DNA from: Aquisalinus luteolus
GTDB lineage: Bacteria > Pseudomonadota > Alphaproteobacteria > Caulobacterales > Parvularculaceae
Direction: 5' to 3'
Length of the DNA: 64,000 nt
Assembly: GCF_009712425.2 (NCBI RefSeq)
Contig: NZ_VCJR02000002.1
Coordinates: 124,001-188,000, forward strand
A program made the translations under genes and the position numbers. The notes beneath the pieces were generated by a model. The model saw nothing but the letters and a program-made list of their open reading frames with translations. It had not been told where the DNA came from and ran no database searches. Positions 27,301-33,645 of this stretch are shown here, one piece after another (within the stretch, counting starts at the first letter, position 1; each line of letters begins with the position of its first letter).

Positions 27301-27477
27301 GCTGAGCACCTGTGTGCCATCGGCAAATTCGGAGCCGAACTGCAACAGGTAGACATCCATATCACCTGCTACGTCCTGCGCCATTGCCGGCTGTATCGCA
27401 CCACCGGCGATTGTCGTGCCGAGCAGCATGGCCTTGAAAATATTCCGGCCGCTTTTGTGAAGACCATTCATGCGCAT
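24352..27477 (-). CDS. Large exported protein of unknown family
   Basis: 1041 aa from ATG 27477, preceded by GGGGGA seven bases upstream and two bases after the previous stop. Signal peptide ends AMAQD. I recognise no family. Visible parts: a beta-rich N-terminal half (to ~residue 330); a helical middle; heptad-like charged helices at ~599-646 (LNRELTEQSREMENRLREME) and ~772-806; a Pro-rich linker; a Cys pair (SCAGIAGCGP) near ~895; and a C-terminal beta domain with Ig-like character (VNEGYSSPNTAAITI). No membrane helix. Together with the barrel downstream it suggests an outer-surface or periplasmic complex made under control of the adjacent ECF sigma factor. Confidence 0.75.
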   Translation of the reverse strand: MRMNGLHKSGRNIFKAMLLGTTIAGGAIQPAMAQDVAGDMDVYLLQFGSEFADGTQVLSHSQEALMARSFYDARSQVMLDFRNGAVTIADASGTNASAFSSLTPTEVNYGFDYDSGTLLGESTFFPFYNDTIRGQIGNGVPLGQSGEWQIEVPASTLNLPIGAAGSIPVTVSRSYTSHNGQDVAIIEFDIAAFEYDLASGEDVIQWGKGVAVTDDKFGTIHAVATHHRALVMQPDGTMRPMSMKTTAYAKNTDGTWRFDFAGFDAVEDAMARVAAGTEGYVHTIDFSGNDVEVDQTPFDVANSLQLIAMASGELSANGLAGDIQAYLTGGPQDPMTAALEDTGSWSGAVNTFLNAYVEQNGPVMDANAVKGAATYVMEELEFRANRAVETYTRQRGTTKILRDNAVSDVRWYTKEIAKLNVDGEDYSHLMAGYEEAKDRLSTLDMSLVQQDVELEMAGRKYQTALQDYEKLADNVPTSGSKFASTLNKMSEMVPESIKKLGNGSLSALDKYGKANSVWTIGKAGYNATQDTSSGKINLTRSYSDRPQGDRTFTEMMLQEPYYAMKDVGVDVLGIIVNAYAGDKKSAALDATALLTSSASDVFVSGKGLSEINTLNRELTEQSREMENRLREMERRSAEIEGKRLADEYVNDLIYSDVDPYANGYDLSDPRIDHRTGYPKEAYWEYLRNNDPQKLVNMGIDPNMPVGGWPEQPISTEPTAEDWNKFNRDMADIINNPGYPTAPKDRMPPAKPVDTGPQYSEVPEWLKDQWAEMDERRARQEELNRIQLQILMDQKHEEALRDEKRKEQRAASGIDSMDSFFRNNAFEYESMVGIVATDLTPWLSWLVQQDVDRLERLALQAGYPNLASALADAANLIRNAEDEGFRRWANTAPSCAGIAGCGPQYLERWAMKKSQVALGDILADSRDIFSTAGLSDIKISGFLLSYIMRDYSLEDGDIVDVIITQFGRKIFETQISLLNAGTDFNINLQPGVAAIEITAVNEGYSSPNTAAITIANVTEGASEQTYSLRTGETATLRVEPGQ

Positions 27478-27479
27478 GA

Positions 27480-28466
27480 TCAAATCCCCCGCTTGATATT
27501 GGATACAAAAATGAAGTCATTGGCATAGGTCAGCCTGATGACGATCTCACCTGCAGGCGTTGCGGCCTGCCATACACCGGCATCGGCTGTCCGAGTGAAC
27601 TCACGGCCTGCAACGAGGCTCGACCATTGTTCCTGATCGACCATGCGTTCGGCGACCATCTGCCTTGCCGCAGCGGCCTGCCCGCTCATATTCGCGCCGC
27701 CATAGGGCGTCGGGTCGAGCAGCTCCGCGACTGTGCGTACGTCGCCCGACGACAGGGCATCGGTGAAAGTGCGCACGACGGATCGCTCGATCTCGACGCC
27801 GTCCGATACACCTGAGAAGCGGATATCGCGCACCGTCGCATCGCCAACGATCGACCGGCGGGCTGTTTCCGCATGCGCCGATCCCGGTGCGGCAATGTTG
27901 AAGGAGGTAGTGCCCAGACGGCCGAAGAAGATCTTCCATTTCTGGCGCCCGGCGACAGCATCGAGCTGTTCGTACACGGCGGGGTGAGCGCTGATGGACG
28001 CCTCGTCCCACGATCCCGCATAGCGCCCTGCGTCATAGAACTGGGCAGCGGCACCCTCACCCCTTGGCATCAGGATCAGGATTTCCCCTGCCCGCGCCGT
28101 CTCGCCAGCTGCGGAGGCCGCACCGCTTGCGACGATCACATAGGCAGCAGCGCTGGAATAGCCCATCGCACCACTGACATTGTCGAGGTCGACATCATAG
28201 CCTGCAAAGGAAACTAGCCCGTTGCCATTTTCGATCACGGCCTGATCGCCGGTCTCTAGGGCATTTGGCGAGACGGCCTGTCCGCTCTTCAGGCTGACCG
28301 CCCTGATTTCTCCAGCGCCCACTTCGGCATATCCCTGGGCATCCGCCGTTGCCGGCAGGCAGCCGATTGCTGCCGCAGCGATGGCGGCAAACCCGTAAAG
28401 TGATGTGGATCTTGTCCTGCGTGGACCGAAAATACGTCTTGGTCCGAATAAACCGATGCGTCGCAC
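27480..28466 (-). CDS. Exported protein, first gene of the ECF-linked cassette, unknown
   Basis: 328 aa from a GTG at 28466; GGGGGTAGAGGG lies upstream. The long N-terminus is basic (repeated FGPRR) followed by a hydrophobic stretch and a cleavage-like ATADAQ. Residues ~45-170 are beta-rich and FecR-like in feel (LKSGQAVSPNALETGDQAVI), the rest mixed (DAVAGRQKWKIFFGRLGTTS). No catalytic motif seen. Its stop is two bases before the next ATG, so the three cassette genes probably form one transcript. An accessory subunit or sensor is possible, unproven. Confidence 0.7.
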   Translation of the reverse strand: MRRIGLFGPRRIFGPRRTRSTSLYGFAAIAAAAIGCLPATADAQGYAEVGAGEIRAVSLKSGQAVSPNALETGDQAVIENGNGLVSFAGYDVDLDNVSGAMGYSSAAAYVIVASGAASAAGETARAGEILILMPRGEGAAAQFYDAGRYAGSWDEASISAHPAVYEQLDAVAGRQKWKIFFGRLGTTSFNIAAPGSAHAETARRSIVGDATVRDIRFSGVSDGVEIERSVVRTFTDALSSGDVRTVAELLDPTPYGGANMSGQAAAARQMVAERMVDQEQWSSLVAGREFTRTADAGVWQAATPAGEIVIRLTYANDFIFVSNIKRGI

Positions 28467-28598
28467 TGCCCTCTACCCCCTTGCAAAGATTGGCGTCTGC
28501 TCAGGTAGGCGGGAAAGCCGGGTCTATCGGTTCAACACTTTTTTAAATTTTTTCGGGAGGGGCGGGCTGCACACGGGGCGCTAGGGTTTATTCCGCCT
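28467..28598 (-). promoter_or_regulatory. Likely promoter region of the exported-protein cassette
   Basis: The 132 bases between the sigma gene and the cassette hold an A/T tract (TTTTTTAAATTTTTT, 28539-28553) preceding a GC-rich leader. Any ECF-dependent promoter should lie here; I cannot recognise its elements. Confidence 0.4.
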
Positions 28599-29165
28599 CT
28601 AATCTGACATGCCTTCGCTGATCGCCTGCATCAGCCAGACTCGGCTCGCCTGCCAGCTGCGCTTTACGGAGGACGCTGACAGGCCCGTCACTTCAGCAAC
28701 CTCTTCCACCGACAGGCCGCCATAATAACGCAGCTCGACGATCTCCGCGCGCTTGGGGTCGATCGCCTGAAGCCGGCGCAATGCCTCCTCCAGGCGAAGC
28801 AGGTCGACGGCGTCGCCATGGGCCCCGTGATTAGTGATCAGCGTGACCTGTTGATGATGGCGCTTGCCCGCCTGCTTCTTTCGGACGTGGTCGATCAGCA
28901 CCCGGCGCATCATCTTTGCCGACAGGGCCATGAAGTGCGACTTGTCCCGCCAGTCGATCTGGTTGAGCTGGATGAGGCGCATGACGACTTCATTCACCAG
29001 GTCGCCTGTCGACAGGGAGACACGCCCCTCGCGCCGCAACAGGGCGGCGGAGACACGGCGCAGGTCTGTATAAAAGCGCGCAAAAAGGGCATCGCGGGCA
29101 GAATCGCTTCCGGCCCGCCAGGACTCGAATAGATCTCGTGTTTCAATATCGGTCTCGATACGCAC
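28599..29165 (-). CDS. ECF sigma factor of the kinase-linked type (TIGR02999/ECF43-like)
   Basis: 188 aa from GTG 29165. Sigma region 2 (FARFYTDLRRVSAALLRREG, then LVNEVVMRLIQL) and region 4 (VELRYYGGLSVEEVAEVTGL with the HTH SASSVKRSW) are clear. Where most ECFs have the acidic DAED-type patch before LVQE, this one has Ser50, Ser52 and Thr53 (VSLSTGDLVNEV). In related ECF43 proteins of Vibrio, a kinase phosphorylates a Thr there to allow core RNA polymerase binding. A divergent transmembrane kinase gene beside it fits that design. No anti-sigma gene is seen. Likely target: the three downstream exported genes. Confidence 0.85.
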   Translation of the reverse strand: MRIETDIETRDLFESWRAGSDSARDALFARFYTDLRRVSAALLRREGRVSLSTGDLVNEVVMRLIQLNQIDWRDKSHFMALSAKMMRRVLIDHVRKKQAGKRHHQQVTLITNHGAHGDAVDLLRLEEALRRLQAIDPKRAEIVELRYYGGLSVEEVAEVTGLSASSVKRSWQASRVWLMQAISEGMSD

Positions 29166-29333
29166 CCCCGATAGTGTCTATAGTGTGTAAGAGAGAGGGG
29201 CTCCTGTCCATCGGAAAAATGGTGCCGACCAATATGGCGTGACCTGCCAGGCGGTTTTTTTGCGCCAATCTACAACAGGGTAGTGGTGCGCAGTGACTAT
29301 GGTTTCGACTGTCGGGACCGAAAGGGGGAATAG
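29166..29333. promoter_or_regulatory. Divergent intergenic region between ECF sigma and kinase genes
   Basis: 168 bases with no gene. It holds an eight-T run (29256 area), a TGTCTATAGTGTGTAAGAGA segment near the sigma gene, and GAAAGGGGG just before the kinase ATG. Both promoters must lie here. Confidence 0.45.
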
Positions 29334-31709
29334 ATGAACACGGATAATAACGACCTCGAGGCACGGGCGCTGAGACTATTCGAGGATTCCCTCGACATAG
29401 ACGCCGATGAGCGCGCCGCGTGGATTGCACGACAGGCGGGTGATGACCTGGCCCTGCGCGACAGGGCACTGTCGCTTCTATCCTATGACAGCGACCGCCC
29501 CTTGCTGGGCACTGGCGGTGCTTCAGCAGATAGCGATGACGAAACCCCGATCCCCGAAACGATCGGGGCCTATCGCATAACCGGCATCATCGGTCAGGGC
29601 GGCATGGGCACGGTTTTCCGCGGCCAGCGCATGAGCGGCGATTTCGACCACGATGTCGCGATCAAGGTGATCAAGCCGAAAGTCCTGTCGGAGGAGCTTG
29701 TCGAACGCTTCTCCCGCGAGCGCCAGACACTGGCAAGATTGACCCATCCCAATATCGCCCGGCTCTATGATGGCGGCACCACGGCGGATGGCGCCCCCTA
29801 TATCATCATGGAATATATCGACGGGGTGCCGATCACCCTGTGGTGCGAGGAAGAACAGCTGGACCGGAAGGCAAGGCTGCGCCTGTTCCTCGATGGGTGC
29901 AGCGCTGTTGCCCACGCCCATCGCAATTTGATCATCCACCGCGACATCACCCCGTCGAACATGCTGGTGACCAGCGCAGGCGAGGTACGCCTGATAGATT
30001 TCGGCATCGCCAGGCCGTTTACCGGCGAAGAGGAGGAGCAGCTAGAGGCGTCGATCCCCAGCCTCAGCTTCACGCCCGGCTTTGCCGCGCCCGAGCGGCG
30101 CAAGGGAGCCGTAGCCAATACGCTCAGCGACATCTATTCCCTCGGTCGACTGCTGGAAGCGATCGTGCCGGCGACCATGCGGGGACCGGACCTGCAGGCG
30201 ATCATCGGCAAGGCCGCGGCACAGGACCCGTCAGAACGATATGCCACCGTCGATGCCCTGATGGATGATATCGACCGGATGCAACGCGGGCAGACAGTCC
30301 GGGCACGGCCATCGACGCGAGGGTATCGCCTGTCGAAATTCATATCCCGCAACAAGGCGGGTGTGCTGCTGGGCAGTGCGGCGATCATCGGTCTGGCCGG
30401 TGCGTTTGGCCTGACGCTGACACAATATATGCGTGCTGAAAGCGCCCTCGACAGCGCCAATGCGCGGTTCGAGCAATCCCGCGAACTGGCGCGGACGATG
30501 GTGTTCGACATTTATGACGAGATCTCCCTGATTTCCGGCACGCTGGACGTACGCGGCAAGATGGCCGATGTGCTTAAGAGCTACGTCGATGAACTGGCTG
30601 GTGACCGGTTTGCGCCGGACGACATCCTGATGGACGTCGCAGTTCAATATAACCGGCTTTCAGACCTTTATGGCGGCGTCGGCATTTCGAATCTGGGCGA
30701 CGTCGAGACATCCTATGACCTGCTGAGAAATGCCGAGCAGGTTCTGGACCAGCTTCTGGAAAGGGATCCTGACAACGTCAAGACAATGGATGAGCTGGTC
30801 TGGACGCTGCGGCTGATGACGAACCAGGAGCTACTCTACAACCTTGATGTGGATGCGGCCCGCCGCGCCAACGACAAGGCACGGGTCATTGCAACGCGGG
30901 GCCTGTCCCTGCCGGGAGCCGAAGAGACGCGTCTTGCCAACCGGTTCTGGAATGTGCGCACCGACCGGCTGAAAGTTCTCAGCTATGCCAATGATCAGGA
31001 AACCGCCCTTGAGGAAGTGCGCCTCTATCGCGCTGAACTCGCAGAACCTGCCCTTGCCGAAACCTTGCGCAATCACGAGCGGCTGTCTGCCTATATGGCG
31101 ACAACGGAAGGCGAGACGCTGTTCGAACTGTTCCGGTATGAAGAAGCGCTGGGACCGCTGACCGACGCCCTCGCCGTACAGGAGAAGGCGCTCGCAGAGA
31201 CACCCGACAGCTATTACATGCTCGTCCAGGTCATGCGTCTTTATGGACTGATCGCACCGGCAGCACGGCGAACCGGCGACCTGGCTCGCAGTATCGAGGC
31301 TGGCCGGCGCGCGGTCGGCATGGCCGAGCAGATCAAGGCGCTCGACCCGGAAGATGCCAATGGCGACCACTTTCTCGCCTCCCAGCTGGAACAGCTGGCA
31401 CGATCATATTCCGAAGCCGGGCAGGCGGCAGAAGCCGAAGCGACGATAGCGCGTGCGATCGCAACGCGCCTGGCGGTTACAGAGCGCTATCCGGATGTGC
31501 TCAACCACCGCCGCGACCTGGCGCTGACCTACAAGGATGCAGGCATCGTCTATGGCGAGATCGGAAAACCCGACATGCAATGCCGCTATCTGGAAGACGC
31601 CATGTCGATCATGCAGGAGATGCAGTCACAAGGCACGCTCACCGAATATGATGAAGGTGACCGGATGGATGAGTTGACCACGCTGCTGGCCGAGAATTGC
31701 GCGGGCTAG
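29334..31709 (+). CDS. Transmembrane Ser/Thr protein kinase with C-terminal repeat sensor
   Basis: 791 aa. A 75-residue leader typical of this kinase class is followed by a Hanks kinase domain: glycine loop GQGGMGTV (88-95), VAIK Lys111, HRDITPSN (202-209; the usual Lys of HRDLKPxN is Thr206), DFG at 222-224, SDIYSLG later. One membrane helix at ~342-364 puts the remaining ~425 residues, TPR-like Ala/Leu-rich helices with a Cys near the end, in the periplasm. So it can sense an envelope signal and phosphorylate the cytoplasmic sigma factor encoded divergently. Whether the Thr substitution reduces catalysis is open. Confidence 0.88.
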   Translation: MNTDNNDLEARALRLFEDSLDIDADERAAWIARQAGDDLALRDRALSLLSYDSDRPLLGTGGASADSDDETPIPETIGAYRITGIIGQGGMGTVFRGQRMSGDFDHDVAIKVIKPKVLSEELVERFSRERQTLARLTHPNIARLYDGGTTADGAPYIIMEYIDGVPITLWCEEEQLDRKARLRLFLDGCSAVAHAHRNLIIHRDITPSNMLVTSAGEVRLIDFGIARPFTGEEEEQLEASIPSLSFTPGFAAPERRKGAVANTLSDIYSLGRLLEAIVPATMRGPDLQAIIGKAAAQDPSERYATVDALMDDIDRMQRGQTVRARPSTRGYRLSKFISRNKAGVLLGSAAIIGLAGAFGLTLTQYMRAESALDSANARFEQSRELARTMVFDIYDEISLISGTLDVRGKMADVLKSYVDELAGDRFAPDDILMDVAVQYNRLSDLYGGVGISNLGDVETSYDLLRNAEQVLDQLLERDPDNVKTMDELVWTLRLMTNQELLYNLDVDAARRANDKARVIATRGLSLPGAEETRLANRFWNVRTDRLKVLSYANDQETALEEVRLYRAELAEPALAETLRNHERLSAYMATTEGETLFELFRYEEALGPLTDALAVQEKALAETPDSYYMLVQVMRLYGLIAPAARRTGDLARSIEAGRRAVGMAEQIKALDPEDANGDHFLASQLEQLARSYSEAGQAAEAEATIARAIATRLAVTERYPDVLNHRRDLALTYKDAGIVYGEIGKPDMQCRYLEDAMSIMQEMQSQGTLTEYDEGDRMDELTTLLAENCAG

Positions 31710-31774
31710 CGAATACGGCCTAGCGGATGGGGAACCACTGGCTCGTCGCTGACCCCTGAGACTCAGGAGCAAAA

Positions 31775-31802
31775 ACGGCAGACCATCATTCAATGGCCTG
31801 CC
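31775..31802 (-). terminator. Rho-independent terminator of the sulfotransferase gene
   Basis: An imperfect stem (CGGCAG-x-CCAT paired with ATGG-x-CTGCCG) with a six-base loop, 44 bases after the sulfotransferase stop; on the minus strand a TTTTTGC tract follows. Confidence 0.7.
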
Positions 31803-31845
31803 GCAATAACCTGATCTAGCGGTTTGCGCCCTGCGACGCTTCGCA

Positions 31846-32517
31846 TCAGAACTCGTAATTGTATTTTTTCAGCTCGGCCGCAAACGCCTTTTCACCGATC
31901 TGGCGCATCTCGTCAGTATAGGCTGTGCGGTAATCGCGCTTGCGCCCTTCGGTCGGGTTCAGGATACCGATCTCGAATTTCTTCTCGACGCCCAGCTTGT
32001 CCAGAAGTTCGCTGAAGTCCTCGGCGAGGTTTTCGAACTTCATGATGTGGTTGGCCTGATGCGTCCAGCGCTTGTAGATGCCCTGGCTCGTCTTGCCGGT
32101 CTCGTCGGTGTCATAATGCTTCTTGAACCACTCTTCAAAGCCATTCTCCTTGACGAAGAGCATGTCATTTACCGAGTTCTGGTCCTTGTGGATGAAAGAT
32201 GACGGGTCATCCAGCAACGGCACATAGGTATATTTCTTCTTGTACCAGAGCGAATAGACGGAATCGAACGGGTTCCTGACCGTGGTGACGCGAACGGCAT
32301 TGTTGAAGTCCGCCGGATCGATCAGCTCATGCTTCATGATTTCCGACAGCTTCGAATGCTTGCGCGCCACGATCACCTTGCCGGCGTCATTGCGGATATC
32401 TTCGTTGGGAACCTGTTTGCCCCCGAGATTTTTTCTCAGTGCCGTGGCTGTGGCCGTGCTCGCCGTCCTCGGTGTGAGTGCGTAGAGCAGCTTGTACTTC
32501 TTGATCCAGACAGCCAT
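31846..32517 (-). CDS. Sulfotransferase-family protein, Lys-rich
   Basis: 223 aa. The PAPS-binding 5'-phosphosulfate loop appears as LTPRTASTATATAL (residues ~14-27) and the 3'-phosphate site as VTTVRNPFDSVYSLW (about residues 78-92). It transfers sulfate from PAPS to a hydroxyl or amine of a sugar, lipid or small molecule. The protein has many Lys (KKYK, KKKYTY, KKHYD) and few Arg, which differs from its neighbours and may indicate transfer from a lower-GC source. Own terminator; lies on the 3' side of tRNA-Thr. No other sulfation genes nearby. Confidence 0.78.
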   Translation of the reverse strand: MAVWIKKYKLLYALTPRTASTATATALRKNLGGKQVPNEDIRNDAGKVIVARKHSKLSEIMKHELIDPADFNNAVRVTTVRNPFDSVYSLWYKKKYTYVPLLDDPSSFIHKDQNSVNDMLFVKENGFEEWFKKHYDTDETGKTSQGIYKRWTHQANHIMKFENLAEDFSELLDKLGVEKKFEIGILNPTEGRKRDYRTAYTDEMRQIGEKAFAAELKKYNYEF

Positions 32518-32769
32518 GATACCTCGCTTGAATTTCCCCTGTGACCCGACATCCCCCGTCCAGGTCCTCTTGACCTGTTGTCGCGCAATATCGCTGTTTG
32601 ATCAATCACTTTTCGCAATGCGGTATAACCGCGATGTCGGGTAGGCGATATCATCCGAACAGGGGAAACGCATGCCGCAAATGCCCAAGCCTGTTGGCAG
32701 AGCCATCGTCTTCCCGTCAGGCAATTCTGTAATGTGAGATTGGTGATCGGCGGTAGCGCGAAAAAGAAA

Positions 32770-32845
32770 TGGTGCCGCTTAGGTGACTTGAACACCTGAC
32801 CCCATCATTACGAATGATGTGCTCTACCAGCTGAGCTAAAGCGGC
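32770..32845 (-). tRNA. tRNA-Thr (anticodon CGU)
   Basis: Minus strand folds perfectly: acceptor GCCGCTT/AAGCGGC, D stem GCTC/GAGC, anticodon stem CATCA/TGATG with loop TTCGTAA (anticodon CGT), and the T arm with GGTTCAA-type loop (GTGTTCAAGTC). The 3' CCA is encoded. It reads the ACG Thr codon. Stands alone between the sulfotransferase and a GNAT gene. Confidence 0.96.
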
Positions 32846-32952
32846 CCTTCGCGAGCGGCCGGTAACCGGCCCCTCCGGAGCAGGTTGCATACAATTTCAG
32901 CAGTCCCGGCGCAAGCCGAAATTAGAAAAGGCGCACGCCGGAAATTGCCTTC

Positions 32953-33636
32953 TCAGGCGAGCCGCTCCCGGACCGCGGAGAGGCTTTTCAGCTGCTCTCC
33001 GGTTTCGTTGAAATTGGACGGGTCGAGCCACGCCTCCAGCGCCGCCTTCACCGCCGGCCATTCAGCGTCGATGATCGAGTACCAGTCCGTGTCCCGGTTG
33101 CGCCCGCGCCATACATAGTCGTTGCGGAACCGGCCCTCCCAGGAAAAACCATAGCGCAGCGCCGCCCGGCCCGATGCCTCGTTCTGTGCATTGCACTTCC
33201 ACTCGAAGCGGCGATAGCCGAGCTCGTCGAACACATGCGTGGCCATCAGGGCGAAGGCCGCCGTGCCGGCGCGGGTGCGCTGCAGGGCACGGGAATAGAG
33301 CACGGCGCCGATCTCGGCAGAGCCCTGATCCGGGCGCAGCCGCATATAACTTGCCGTACCGAGACAGGTGTCGGTCGCATCATCGTAGATGACCATGGTC
33401 CGCCATTCACCGGACGCATTCCGCGTCTGGAAGAAATCTCCCAGCTTTGAAGGTGTGTCGAACGGACCGTGCAGGATCCAGTCCCAGATGCCGTCATTGC
33501 CCGGCCCGCACAGGGCAATGAACAGGGGCGCGACATGGCGGCCTGCCTCGAACGGCTCCAGCCGTAAGCCATGCCCCGGCAGCGATACCTCCCCCGGAAC
33601 CGGACAAGGCTGCCAGTCTGAAAGCTCACGCGCCAC
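32953..33636 (-). CDS. GNAT family N-acetyltransferase (RimL type)
   Basis: 227 aa. Begins with a GTG codon (MARELSDW); the ribosome site is weak. It has the RimL-type pattern LRLEPFEAGRHVAPLF, GSAEIGAVLYSRALQRTRAGTAA (acetyl-CoA loop region) and YRRFEWKCNAQNEASGRAALRYGF, the conserved EWKCN-x-N-x-AS core of a Gcn5 subfamily. Substrate unknown. Lies nine bases after pheT on the same strand, so probably co-transcribed with pheST. Confidence 0.85.
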   Translation of the reverse strand: MARELSDWQPCPVPGEVSLPGHGLRLEPFEAGRHVAPLFIALCGPGNDGIWDWILHGPFDTPSKLGDFFQTRNASGEWRTMVIYDDATDTCLGTASYMRLRPDQGSAEIGAVLYSRALQRTRAGTAAFALMATHVFDELGYRRFEWKCNAQNEASGRAALRYGFSWEGRFRNDYVWRGRNRDTDWYSIIDAEWPAVKAALEAWLDPSNFNETGEQLKSLSAVRERLA

Positions 33637-33645
33637 CGGACGGCC

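Noticed and set aside
32518-32845. att site with a direct repeat of the tRNA-Thr 3' end
   Set aside because: I found no second copy of the tRNA 3' segment or any integrase gene in the window.
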